NCBI RefSeq assembly: GCF_900106835.1
Contig: NZ_FNNR01000001.1
Location: forward strand, 586,118-650,117
DNA length: 64,000 nt
Direction of reading: 5' to 3'
Source: Arthrobacter sp. cf158
Lineage (GTDB): Bacteria > Actinomycetota > Actinomycetes > Actinomycetales > Micrococcaceae
Shown here in pieces: positions 32,983 to 41,230 of the stretch (within the stretch, counting starts at the first letter, position 1; each line of letters starts with the position of its first letter). The notes under the pieces were generated by a model that had not been told where the DNA came from, searched no databases, and saw nothing but the letters and a program-made list of their open reading frames with translations. The translations under genes were made by a program, and so were the position numbers.

Positions 32983-35481
32983 TCATGCGGCAGGTTCCCT
33001 GGCTACCATCTGCCGCAGCAGGCCGGCGCTTTGTGCCGGGGACAGGCCGGGAAGGTAGGCCGAGCCGACGGCAATGCCGATGGAGGGCAGAGCCAGTGGG
33101 TCCTGGTAGTACATGTATAACGTCCGGTGCTCCGGTTGGAACCGTGACTTGAATGCAGCCAATGACTTGAAGCCATACATGGGTTCCAAGGCATTGCCCA
33201 GCAGGGCCAGCACGCGGTCCAGGGAGCTCCTGTCGCCCTCGCCGCCGTCGGCCCCGGCATTGGCCAGCGGAGACCCGGACAGGGAGATCTGCGGAACTTC
33301 TTCCTTGAAGTGGGTTACCGCAGAAGCGATCAGGAATTCCATGACTCCCTTGAACCCGGTGGTGCGGCGGCGCATGAAGTCCAAGGTCCAGCCGGAGATG
33401 ACACCCCGGGTGAAGACGGGCAGCCAACTGGTCACGCCGTGGACCAAACCGTCGTCATCCACCGCCACGCAGCAAAGGACCTCAGGATCCTTCAATTCGT
33501 TCAAGCCACCCAGGGTGAAGCCCATCTCCGGGAGGGCTTTATCCGCCACCCATTCTTCCGAGATTTCGGCCAACTGGGCCCTGATGCCCGGCGGCATTTC
33601 CGGGTAGGAGTACCAGTGGTCCTTGATGGACAGCTTGTCTGCCCGGTTCAGGGCGGTGCGGACGTTCTGCCACTCCTTGCCCTTGAACGTCATGGCCTGG
33701 ACGTTGAGCAGGGTCTCTTCGGCAACCTCCAATTTGCGGAAGCCCCGGGGGAGAAGCGCGGCGTCCAGGTCCGCGGTAGCCGAGTAGAAGCAGGGGATGA
33801 GCCCCAGGCTGGCGCAATGCTTCAGGAAGTCCGTGGCGGCGTTGCCGTGGTACTCCGCGGCACCAAACGGGCCGGCCACAGTCAGGGCCACACCGTTGTG
33901 GACCTGGTACGCAATACCGGCCTTCCGGTCCTGGCTGAACCAGTACTGGTTGTTGTCCCATAAAGCCATCCAGGACAACGTGCCGCCGCCGTCGTGCAGC
34001 AGCTCCCGGGTGTGGCCCAGGTCCGCGGCCGGATCGCTGGCAAGCATCCGGAAGCGCCGGAAGTTGTTCAGCACCAACACCAGGATGCAGAGCCAGATGA
34101 CGTCCCCGCCCAGTCCGTACAGCACTGTACTCAGCAGGCCTTGGGGGAGCGCCACAACGAAGGGAACCGGGAAGGGGACCAGGATATGCGTCAACTGGCC
34201 GGCAAGGTCCCACAGCGTGGAGCGGCCGGGATTTCCTTCGAGGAACCAGCACACCACGTAGAGCAGCACGGCGGCGACGGCCAGAATCAGCGATGTCCGG
34301 CCCAACATGCGGTAACCGGCATCGCTGGACTCCACCCGGAACTTGTGCCGGTTTACCAGGAGCAACGCCACGATAATGACGGGAGCCAGGACTGCCGGGA
34401 CTGCGTACAAGAGCAGGTACCCGAAGTCGTCGTCGCCCAACGTGACGTCGGGGTCGGTGGCGTACTGGAGAAGGGACAGCACGGTGACGGCCGCCAGGTA
34501 GATCTGGATGACCAGGGTCAGGCGGTACGCCAGCCGGCGGCCACGCCGGAGTCCTTCGGCACACACCAGCAGCAACAAGACGGGAATCACGGTAAGGATC
34601 GCTGCACCAAAACTCTGCACCCCCACTACGCCCTGCAAGGTGACGCAGTTCGTGTCGTTATTGCATGCTTCCTTGACCTCATCGACGTCCGGGCTGGCCT
34701 GGAGCATGACCTCCGAGACAATCGAAAGCGGGCCGATTTCCCAGGTGCCCGTGAGCTGGGTGAGTAAGGGCCCGACGGCGAAGACGCCCACCACAGTGCC
34801 CACCAGGAACCGCGTCTCACGAAGGCTGGACGAATGCAGTGATCCCGCCTGACGACGCAGCACCAGTGCCTGGACGGACCAACCCGCCAGCATGCCAATG
34901 ACGGCCCCTGCAAGTGCCTGGAGGGTTTGGGCCACTCCAACAAACAGTGCGAACATCAGCGTCGCGGCCAGCAGCCACGTCCTCAGGCGCCGGCGCCATA
35001 ATGACTCAAGGGCCGCCGTCGCGTATCCCAAAGCGGCCGCCGCACCGCCGTAGGCGCCCACGACGTACTCTCCGCCAAGGAAACTGAGCCATTGGTCGCT
35101 GTTGTCAGTTCCGAAGGCCACCAGGGCAATCAGAACCAAAGCGCTGAGGGCGGAGCCTGCGACGAAGGCAGCGAGGGCCAGCCACGGACCCACGAGGCGT
35201 TCGGCGATGCCGACCCCCACCAGGATGACGGCCGTGCAGGCCACATAGTCGAGCAGGGAGGAGGCAAAGAAGGCAGACGTGAAGGACGACCACCACGGTC
35301 CCGGCTCTACCGCCAGGCCAAGGCCCACCTGGTCCAGCAGCGTCTCGCTTGGGCCGTTGAGCAGGCTCCCGGTGGCGGCGCCGAGGACCCACAGCAGAAG
35401 CACCAGGACCAGCGTCAGCGGGAGCCTCCGCACGGTTGCCAGGCCGCGCGTAGTACCCCGAAATTCCACAGCCGTGCTCAT
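32983..35481 (-). CDS. Rhomboid-like/lysyl-phosphatidylglycerol synthase (MprF, DUF2156) fusion
   Basis: The 832-residue protein has two parts. The C-terminal third (about residues 500-800) is a DUF2156 catalytic domain like that of MprF, which transfers an aminoacyl group from tRNA to phosphatidylglycerol; blocks include LSWMALWDNNQYWFS and DFMRRRTTGFKGVMEFLI. The N-terminal half has many membrane helices. Its first six (residues about 20-200) resemble a rhomboid core: PWWSSFTSAFF, GIAERLVG and VVGAYGGAAAALGYA. Tyr144 occupies the catalytic Ser position and Ala189 the His position, so this domain is not a protease. In MprF the membrane domain flips the lipid, so a similar role is possible here. 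The likely outcome is resistance to cationic peptides. Confidence 0.82.
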   Translation of the reverse strand: MSTAVEFRGTTRGLATVRRLPLTLVLVLLLWVLGAATGSLLNGPSETLLDQVGLGLAVEPGPWWSSFTSAFFASSLLDYVACTAVILVGVGIAERLVGPWLALAAFVAGSALSALVLIALVAFGTDNSDQWLSFLGGEYVVGAYGGAAAALGYATAALESLWRRRLRTWLLAATLMFALFVGVAQTLQALAGAVIGMLAGWSVQALVLRRQAGSLHSSSLRETRFLVGTVVGVFAVGPLLTQLTGTWEIGPLSIVSEVMLQASPDVDEVKEACNNDTNCVTLQGVVGVQSFGAAILTVIPVLLLLVCAEGLRRGRRLAYRLTLVIQIYLAAVTVLSLLQYATDPDVTLGDDDFGYLLLYAVPAVLAPVIIVALLLVNRHKFRVESSDAGYRMLGRTSLILAVAAVLLYVVCWFLEGNPGRSTLWDLAGQLTHILVPFPVPFVVALPQGLLSTVLYGLGGDVIWLCILVLVLNNFRRFRMLASDPAADLGHTRELLHDGGGTLSWMALWDNNQYWFSQDRKAGIAYQVHNGVALTVAGPFGAAEYHGNAATDFLKHCASLGLIPCFYSATADLDAALLPRGFRKLEVAEETLLNVQAMTFKGKEWQNVRTALNRADKLSIKDHWYSYPEMPPGIRAQLAEISEEWVADKALPEMGFTLGGLNELKDPEVLCCVAVDDDGLVHGVTSWLPVFTRGVISGWTLDFMRRRTTGFKGVMEFLIASAVTHFKEEVPQISLSGSPLANAGADGGEGDRSSLDRVLALLGNALEPMYGFKSLAAFKSRFQPEHRTLYMYYQDPLALPSIGIAVGSAYLPGLSPAQSAGLLRQMVAREPAA

Positions 35482-35604
35482 GTGATGTCCCCTTCACCGT
35501 TCAAGCGCCGGTTACCCCGGCTGGCCACCATTCTGCCTTGCAGTGCGCCGTTAGGGGAGGGGCCAAGGACTTGCGACGACGGCGCGTCGCCCGTGGAGCG
35601 CGGC

Positions 35605-35784
35605 TTAGTCCCGGTTCCAGGGGCCAGGGTTGACGCGGTACAGCACCGCAGCCCCGATCACCGCCCCCAGAATCGCTCCAAAAAGGGCACTTCCCGCAGC
35701 GCGTCCCAGCAGGGCCCCGGCGATGGCACCCAGCAAGGCTCCCAGGAAGAGGCCCCTGCCGTTGCGGTGCGGTTTCTTGGTCAT
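35605..35784 (-). CDS. Small glycine-zipper membrane protein
   Basis: A 59-residue frame runs from ATG (35782-35784) to TAA (35605-35607). The product has a basic N-terminus (TKKPHRNGRG), then a long hydrophobic stretch rich in spaced glycines and alanines (GALLGAIAGALLG, GAILGAVIGAAVLY) and a polar C-terminus. Gly-x-x-x-Gly repeats of this kind allow tight helix packing in the membrane. An AGG lies 8 bp upstream of the ATG. It sits between the MFS gene (start 37037) and the MprF-like gene on the same strand. The function is unknown. Confidence 0.68.
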   Translation of the reverse strand: MTKKPHRNGRGLFLGALLGAIAGALLGRAAGSALFGAILGAVIGAAVLYRVNPGPWNRD

Positions 35785-35807
35785 GGTGTCAGCCTACGTG
35801 GACGGTC

Positions 35808-37037
35808 CTAATGGATGGACGGAACGGACCTGGGCCGGACCACCAGCCAGAGGGCAATAATCGCCCCGATGATGCAGACGGCCATGACCGAGCCCATGGG
35901 GACGGCGGACTTGACGCCGAGCCAACCCACCACCGGCGGGACAATGCCGGCCATCATGAATTGGGACGCACCCAGGAGCGATGCAGCGGTGCCGGCCTGT
36001 GCCCCGTGGTTCGCCAGGGACAGGACCTGAACGCAGGGGAACATGAAGCCCGTTGCACAAATGTAGAACCACAGCGGAAGGAGAATGCCCCAGAGACCCA
36101 CATGGAACACGTCCAGAACGACGATCAGGGCGGCCATGAGCACCATGAAGAGCGTTGCCCCTGCCACGATCCATTGCGGGGCCACCCGCCTGATCAGGCG
36201 CGAGCTGATTTGGACGCCTGCCACGATGCCCAGTGAATTGATCCCGAACAGGATGCCGTACTCCTGTGGCGAGAACCCATAGACGTCCTGGAAGAGGAAA
36301 GTGGACGCCGACAGGTAGGCGAACAATCCGCCGAAGTTCAGGCTTCCCACCAGTACCATGCCAACGAAGATCCTGTCCGTCAGGACGGTTTTGTAGCGTT
36401 GCGCCACTGTGACGGTGGACTTGCCCCTCTGGTCCGCCGGAAGTGTTTCCTTGATGAAGAAGACGGACGCAAGGATCACCAGCAGGCCGTAGCCGGCCAG
36501 GAAGTAGAAAATGCCGGGCCACGGGAAGGCCAACAGCAACTGCGACCCGATGACGGGAGCCAGGATGGGGGCCAGCCCGTTGACCAGTGACATCCGCGAG
36601 AACATCCGCACCATGGAGTAGCCGTGGAAGAGGTCACGCACCATGGCCATCGCCACCACACCGCCTCCGGCAGCGCCGATTCCCATCAGGACGCGGAAGA
36701 GTGAAAGCATCCCAATGTCCGTTGCCAACGCAGCACCCAGTGACGAACCGATGTGGACTGCCGTGGCAAGGATGAGCGGCAATCGGCGTCCCACCTTGTC
36801 GCTGAAGGGTCCCACCACCAACTGGCCAAGACCGAAGCCAACGGTGGTACCGGTCAGGGTGAGCTGGATGGCAGCTGCTGAGACATCGAAGCTCTCTTCC
36901 AGCGCAGGGAAGGCCGGAAGGTAGAGATCAATGGTGAAGGGACCCAGGGCAGTCAAGGCACCCAGCAGGAGAATGTAGACAAGTTTTTCGCGTCGGCTCA
37001 GGGAATCGCCCGGAGCAATGGGAGAGGTCACGATCAT
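35808..37037 (-). CDS. Bcr/CflA-family multidrug efflux MFS transporter
   Basis: The 409-residue protein has twelve predicted membrane helices. The N-terminus reads LLGALTALGPFTIDLYLPAFP, the Bcr/CflA hallmark, followed by GQLVVGPFSDKVGRR (MFS motif A between helices 2 and 3) and a motif C-like GGGVVAMAMVRDLF stretch. These are proton-driven exporters of bicyclomycin, chloramphenicol or other compounds. ATAGGATAG precedes the ATG. The small glycine-zipper gene follows 23 bp downstream and may be co-transcribed. Confidence 0.88.
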   Translation of the reverse strand: MIVTSPIAPGDSLSRREKLVYILLLGALTALGPFTIDLYLPAFPALEESFDVSAAAIQLTLTGTTVGFGLGQLVVGPFSDKVGRRLPLILATAVHIGSSLGAALATDIGMLSLFRVLMGIGAAGGGVVAMAMVRDLFHGYSMVRMFSRMSLVNGLAPILAPVIGSQLLLAFPWPGIFYFLAGYGLLVILASVFFIKETLPADQRGKSTVTVAQRYKTVLTDRIFVGMVLVGSLNFGGLFAYLSASTFLFQDVYGFSPQEYGILFGINSLGIVAGVQISSRLIRRVAPQWIVAGATLFMVLMAALIVVLDVFHVGLWGILLPLWFYICATGFMFPCVQVLSLANHGAQAGTAASLLGASQFMMAGIVPPVVGWLGVKSAVPMGSVMAVCIIGAIIALWLVVRPRSVPSIH

Positions 37038-37211
37038 CTATCCTATGGCCCAGATCATATTTATTCGGCGTATGACAGGCGCGCCGCAGTGCAGTCCCGA
37101 AAGTTCAGCAGGAACCTGAATGATAGCTTTGAGGACAGGTGTCCGCGGCTGTAGATTTCAGCCTGCGTTCGCCCGACACGATGCCCAGAGGAAAGCAGTT
37201 AGGCGGAACCC

Positions 37212-38060
37212 ATGAGTGGACGTCACACCGGCCGGACCAGTCAAGGACCAGCCATTCGTACTTTGCCGAAGACCCTCAAGCTCGTTGCGCGGTTGGCCCC
37301 GAGGCAAATCAACGACGAAATCGCCTTGGCCAAGGTGGAACTCAAGCGCAAGGCCACCCAGGTTGGCGTAGCAGGTGCCTTCTTCGGCGTGGCCCTGGTC
37401 TTCCTCTCGCTGCTGGTCATCGCGCTGGTTGTCGCGGCGATTCTGGGGCTGGCCACCATCATGCCTGGCTGGCTCGCCGCGCTGATCGTCGCTGCGTTCT
37501 TCTTGCTGGTGGTGGCCGTCGGATCCCTGATAGGCATCGCCAAGTTCAAGAAGGCCATGCCCTTGGTCCCGGAGGACACCATCCGTGGCATCAAGCACGA
37601 TCTTGGAATCGCCAAGGAGGGCTCTGCCTTCGACGAGTCCATCCTGGATCCGAACTCACCCGCTGCCAAGGCTGCCAAGGCCGAGAAGGAAGCTGCAGCG
37701 GAGAAGGCCAAGGCGGAGAAAGCTGCGAAGGAAGCCGCAAAGGAAGCCGACGCCGTCAAGGCGCCCACGGAAGCCGAACTTCGCTCCCGCCTGAAGAGGC
37801 GCCGCGAACACCTGACTGGAGTCCGTGACGAACTTGGCGAGCAGCTGGACGTGAAGAAGCAAGGACAGGCGTTGCTGGACAGCGCCAACGGCAAGTTCCA
37901 GGAGGGCAAGGAATTCGCCGCCGCCAAACTCGCAGACCTCGGGGACTCCGTGCCGGACAGCCTTTCGGAGCGCCTTGCGGCGCGTTGGAAGGACCTCGCT
38001 GCATTTGCCGCCGCTGCCGTGGTGTTCGTTGTGGCACTGCGGAAGTTGCTGAAGAAGTAG
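37212..38060 (+). CDS. Holin-like (DUF1469) membrane protein with coiled coil and DUF3618-like tail
   Basis: The 282-residue protein has two membrane helices (about residues 55-110) of the actinobacterial phage-holin-superfamily/DUF1469 type, preceded by LVARLAPRQINDEIALAKVELKRK. A Lys/Glu/Ala coiled coil covers about 155-185. A DUF3618-like segment (EAELRSRLKRRREHLTGVRDEL) follows, and a final helix (AFAAAAVVFVVALRKLL) ends the protein. DUF1469 and DUF3618 are usually encoded as neighbouring genes, and here they are joined. The family name does not imply a phage; these are chromosomal envelope proteins. It precedes the phospholipid synthase gene by 45 bp. Confidence 0.75.
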   Translation: MSGRHTGRTSQGPAIRTLPKTLKLVARLAPRQINDEIALAKVELKRKATQVGVAGAFFGVALVFLSLLVIALVVAAILGLATIMPGWLAALIVAAFFLLVVAVGSLIGIAKFKKAMPLVPEDTIRGIKHDLGIAKEGSAFDESILDPNSPAAKAAKAEKEAAAEKAKAEKAAKEAAKEADAVKAPTEAELRSRLKRRREHLTGVRDELGEQLDVKKQGQALLDSANGKFQEGKEFAAAKLADLGDSVPDSLSERLAARWKDLAAFAAAAVVFVVALRKLLKK

Positions 38061-38105
38061 CGTCCGGCAGCAGCAAGAAACACTGAAACGAGGAAGGGGG
38101 GACAC

Positions 38106-38729
38106 ATGAGATTGATCGGTGCTGGATCGCATCCCGACCGGCCACAGGTTGACCATGACCTTATCTTCACCGTTCCCAACATCCTCACCGTCCTGCGTTT
38201 CATGGGCGTACCGCTTTTCGTGTGGCTGGTCTTGTCTGAACAGGAATACGGCTTCGCGGTCCTGGTGCTCGTCATCATGGGAAGTACCGACTGGGTGGAC
38301 GGCTACATCGCCCGGCGTTTCGACCAGACCTCCAAGCTGGGCAGGATCCTCGATCCGATGGCGGACAGGGCCGCGCTCCTGGCTGTCGCCTTCACCTTGG
38401 CGATTGCCGGCGTCGTGCAGTGGTGGTACCTCGCCGCGCTGTTGGTGCCGGACGCGATCCTGGCCATTGCATCCCTGATCTACTTCCGGAGCCACCCGGA
38501 CCTTCCTGTGAGCATCATCGGAAAAATCCGCACGGCTCTGCTGCTGGTTGGCACGCCGCTGCTGGTCCTGTCCAAGCTGCCGATTCCGTTCACCGAGGTG
38601 TACTTCGTGGCCGCATGGACATTCCTTGGATTGGGCCTTCTTGGCCACTGGATTGCGGCGTACAACTACTTCTGGGCCATCTTGCGTAAGGGTAAAGAAT
38701 TGAAATCCGACGACGGCGGACACGCCTGA
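38106..38729 (+). CDS. CDP-alcohol phosphatidyltransferase
   Basis: The 207-residue membrane enzyme carries the family motif D-G-x2-A-R-x8-G-x3-D-x3-D, visible as DGYIARRFDQTSKLGRILD followed by PMAD near residue 62. It transfers a phosphatidyl group from CDP-diacylglycerol to an alcohol. The sequence is closest in look to PgsA-type glycerol-phosphate enzymes, but a cardiolipin synthase or another actinobacterial paralogue is possible, so no symbol is given. A strong AGGAAGGGGG precedes the ATG. The stop overlaps the next start as TGATG. Confidence 0.85.
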   Translation: MRLIGAGSHPDRPQVDHDLIFTVPNILTVLRFMGVPLFVWLVLSEQEYGFAVLVLVIMGSTDWVDGYIARRFDQTSKLGRILDPMADRAALLAVAFTLAIAGVVQWWYLAALLVPDAILAIASLIYFRSHPDLPVSIIGKIRTALLLVGTPLLVLSKLPIPFTEVYFVAAWTFLGLGLLGHWIAAYNYFWAILRKGKELKSDDGGHA

Positions 38730-39634
38730 TGGTCTGGCTTGCGGTCTTCCTGGCGGTACTTGGTGCCTTCTTCCTCGCCATCGGGGCGCAGCGGCAGGGC
38801 AGCGCGGTCAAAGCCGATACCGGTGGGCTGGCACTGAGCTCCAACGGCTTCCTCCGGCTCCTGCGTAATCCGCGGTGGATGCTCGGCCTTTTGTTCCTTG
38901 CCCTCGGAATGGTGATGAACGCCATTGCCCTGGTGTCCGCACCCCTCACCGTGGTCCAACCCATTGGTGCCATCGCTCTGGTGATCACCACGGTGGTTAA
39001 CGCCAAGGACCAGGGACTGAGCATCAACCGCGCCACGGTGGTGGCCATCAGCGCCTGCGTCACGGGTTCGGCGTTGTTTGTGTTGCTCGCCGTCAACGTC
39101 ACCCAGGAGAACCACCATGTCAACAGCGAGGACGAGCTGACGATTGTCCTGCTGCTTGCCCTGGCAGTGGGGCTTTTTGGGACATTGGCCGTCCTGTTCA
39201 AGCACCGGATGAGTGCCTTCATCTACATCCTGGGTGCCGGTGTCCTGTTTGGATTCGTGGCTGTGCTCACCCGCATCATCGGCAAGCACCTGCTCGATCC
39301 CAACGGGCTGTTCCTGCTCAACGTCCAGTGGTACACCCTGATCGCCATCGTTGCCGCTGGCGGGCTGGGCTCCTGGTTCGTCCAGAGTGCCTACTCCGGA
39401 GGGCCGCCTGATCTGGTGATCGCCGGCCTGACCGTCATCGACCCCATGGTGGGCATCGCTATCGGCATCGTCATCCTTGGTGAGCTTCGTCCCGATGTGC
39501 ATGCCGTGATGGCGATCGCCATGGCCGCGGCCGCTACGCTTGCTATCGTGGGGGTTATTGCCCTGAGCCGGCACCATCCGGAAGTCACCAAACGCAAGAA
39601 GGACGCGAAGGCGGCAGCCAGCCGTAAGGCCTAG
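38729..39634 (+). CDS. DMT/NIPA-like membrane transporter
   Basis: The 301-residue protein has nine to ten membrane helices and resembles the DMT superfamily with a NIPA-type magnesium transporter pattern: LGAFFLAIGAQRQGSAVK at the N-terminus, SAPLTVVQPIGAIALV near residue 70 and a late DPMVGIAIGIVILGE. Substrate is not provable from sequence. The ATG overlaps the phosphatidyltransferase stop by one base, so the two are translationally coupled. The C-terminus is basic (KRKKDAKAAASRKA). Confidence 0.75.
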   Translation: MVWLAVFLAVLGAFFLAIGAQRQGSAVKADTGGLALSSNGFLRLLRNPRWMLGLLFLALGMVMNAIALVSAPLTVVQPIGAIALVITTVVNAKDQGLSINRATVVAISACVTGSALFVLLAVNVTQENHHVNSEDELTIVLLLALAVGLFGTLAVLFKHRMSAFIYILGAGVLFGFVAVLTRIIGKHLLDPNGLFLLNVQWYTLIAIVAAGGLGSWFVQSAYSGGPPDLVIAGLTVIDPMVGIAIGIVILGELRPDVHAVMAIAMAAAATLAIVGVIALSRHHPEVTKRKKDAKAAASRKA

Positions 39635-39740
39635 GGCAAATCTTTACCTTGCGCCACCGTTCTGCGGTCGGCAACCCGGCGACACCGCAGCATTGCCACA
39701 AGCAACGCTGTCCGCACCGTGACCATCAGGAGTTCTCCAC

Positions 39741-40937
39741 GTGACCATTCCCGACACCAACAAGCCCCTCACCATCCTGATTGCCGCGGATACCTACCCG
39801 CCGCACGTCAACGGAGCCGCCCAGTTCGGTTACCGCCTGGCCAAGGGGATGACGGCACGTGGCCACAACGTGCACGTGTTGGCTTGCCGGCCAGACACGG
39901 GCAAGAGCTACACCGAGTTCCGCGACGAAGCCACCGTCCACCGCCTCCGCTCCCATGGCGTCTTCACCCACGAGTACTTCCGCATCTGTTTCCCGTGGGA
40001 AATCAAGAAGGAAATCAGCCTGCTGTTCGACAAGGTCCAGCCCGACGTTGTCCACATCCAGAGCCACTACATGATTGGCGAGCACGTCCTTTATGAGGCC
40101 GTAAAGCGTGGCATCCGGGTTGTGGCCACCAACCACTTCATGCCGGAGAACCTGAACCCCTTCCTGCCTTTCCCGCAGTGGTTCAAGGGCATCGTGGGCC
40201 GCATCTCCTGGAAGGACATGGGCAAGGTCATGGGCCAGGCCGACGTCGTCACCACGCCCACGCCGCTTGCGGCAAAAGCCATGCACCAGCACGCGTTCCT
40301 GCGCAAAGTACTGCCCTTGTCCAATGGCATCGATTCAGCGGCCTACGAACTGCAGCCCGGTGAAAGCATCGAACCGCACAGCAACCCCACGGTTCTTTTC
40401 GCGGGGCGACTCGCTGAAGAGAAGCACGTCGACGTCCTGATCGACGCCGTGGCCAAGACGCCGCGCGCCTTGAATGTACACCTGGAGGTCGTGGGAGGCG
40501 GGGAAGTCCGTCCGGCCCTCGAGGCCCAGGTGGCCAGGCTTGGTTTGGAGGATCGCGTGAAGTTCCTGGGCCTGGCGAGTGACGAGGATTTGCGTGAGGC
40601 CTACATCAAGGCTGACATCTTCTGCATGCCCGGCACAGCCGAACTCCAGTCCTTGGTGACGCTGGAGGCCATGTCCGCCTCCACGCCCGTGCTGCTCGCC
40701 AACGCGATGGCCCTGCCGCACCTGGTGCGTGACGGCGAAAACGGCTACCTCTTCACGCCCAACGACAGCACCGAACTCGCTGCCAGGATCACCCAGCTGG
40801 TGGAGTTGCCCAAGGACGAGTTGGAAGCCATGGGCAAGCTGAGCCGCGAAATGGTGGAGCCGCACAGCATCAACGGCACACTCCAGACGTTTGAGGACCT
40901 CTACCGCGGAGCTTCCTACGAGGACAAGGTGGTGTGA
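39741..40937 (+). CDS. GT4-family glycosyltransferase
   Basis: The 398-residue GT-B enzyme starts ILIAADTYPPHVNGAAQFG, the usual glycine-rich donor/acceptor loop. It has FAGRLAEEKHVDVLIDA near the middle and the GT4 E-x7-E nucleotide-sugar block in ELQSLVTLEAMSASTPVL. It probably transfers a hexose to a lipid or glycan at the inner membrane face. The upstream phosphatidyltransferase suggests a glycolipid acceptor, but this is inference. The start is GTG at 39741, with CAGGAG 8 bp upstream. Confidence 0.85.
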   Translation: MTIPDTNKPLTILIAADTYPPHVNGAAQFGYRLAKGMTARGHNVHVLACRPDTGKSYTEFRDEATVHRLRSHGVFTHEYFRICFPWEIKKEISLLFDKVQPDVVHIQSHYMIGEHVLYEAVKRGIRVVATNHFMPENLNPFLPFPQWFKGIVGRISWKDMGKVMGQADVVTTPTPLAAKAMHQHAFLRKVLPLSNGIDSAAYELQPGESIEPHSNPTVLFAGRLAEEKHVDVLIDAVAKTPRALNVHLEVVGGGEVRPALEAQVARLGLEDRVKFLGLASDEDLREAYIKADIFCMPGTAELQSLVTLEAMSASTPVLLANAMALPHLVRDGENGYLFTPNDSTELAARITQLVELPKDELEAMGKLSREMVEPHSINGTLQTFEDLYRGASYEDKVV

Positions 40938-40938
40938 C

Positions 40939-40981
40939 CAAAGCACTCACTCGAAGCCATTAGTATTGCTAGAGTGCTTTG
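40939..40981 (+). terminator. Hairpin after the glycosyltransferase gene
   Basis: CAAAGCACTC (40939-40948) pairs perfectly with GAGTGCTTTG (40972-40981) around a 23-nt loop, directly after the stop. The loop and right arm (TAGTATTGCTAG) may overlap the promoter of the following tRNA. Confidence 0.55.
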
Positions 40982-41021
40982 CCCGGGACCGCTGCCTTAC
41001 GGTGGCTGATCCGGGTTTTAC

Positions 41022-41095
41022 GGGGCTATAGCTCAGCTGGTTAGAGCGCGGGACTCATAATCCTAAGGTCCTCGGTTCAAGTCCGAGTAGCCCTA
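41022..41095 (+). tRNA. tRNA-Met (CAT); possibly tRNA-Ile2
   Basis: The acceptor arms GGGGCTA and TAGCCCT pair (first pair G-T), the T arm is CTCGG/CCGAG with loop TTCAAGT, and the anticodon loop CTCATAA carries CAT. The D arm GCTC...GAGC is normal. It lacks initiator features (G1-T72 is a wobble pair, and there is no GGG/CCC anticodon stem). Elongator Met is most likely, but an isoleucine tRNA with lysidine-modified CAT cannot be excluded. CCA is not encoded. Confidence 0.85.
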
Positions 41096-41108
41096 CATTT
41101 CATGGCAG

Positions 41109-41151
41109 GAGCCGTGGCCGACAATCCTGGATTGTCGGCCACGGCTCTTTT
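41109..41151 (+). terminator. Terminator after the tRNA
   Basis: A 17-bp perfect stem pairs 41109-41125 (GAGCCGTGGCCGACAAT) with 41131-41147 around a CCTGG loop and is followed by TTTTGTG. Confidence 0.93.
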
Positions 41152-41174
41152 GTGTTCCCTCCCAAGTGCGGTAT

Positions 41175-41190
41175 GTTACTCATCAGTAAC
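41175..41190. promoter_or_regulatory. Palindromic operator upstream of the acyl-CoA dehydrogenase
   Basis: GTTACTCATCAGTAAC is a perfect 6-bp inverted repeat with a 4-bp centre, 40 bp before the dehydrogenase ATG. TTACTnnnnAGTAA palindromes are typical of TetR-family (FadR-like) repressors of fatty acid and acyl-CoA genes in actinobacteria. The regulator is not in this window. Confidence 0.65.
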
Positions 41191-41230
41191 TTAGTCTTGG
41201 TCGCAGGTGACCACCCTTGAAGGAGCGAAC

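Noticed and set aside
37212..38060. Prophage, suggested by the holin-like protein
   Set aside because: No other phage genes are nearby. This DUF1469-type protein is a common chromosomal membrane protein in actinobacteria.
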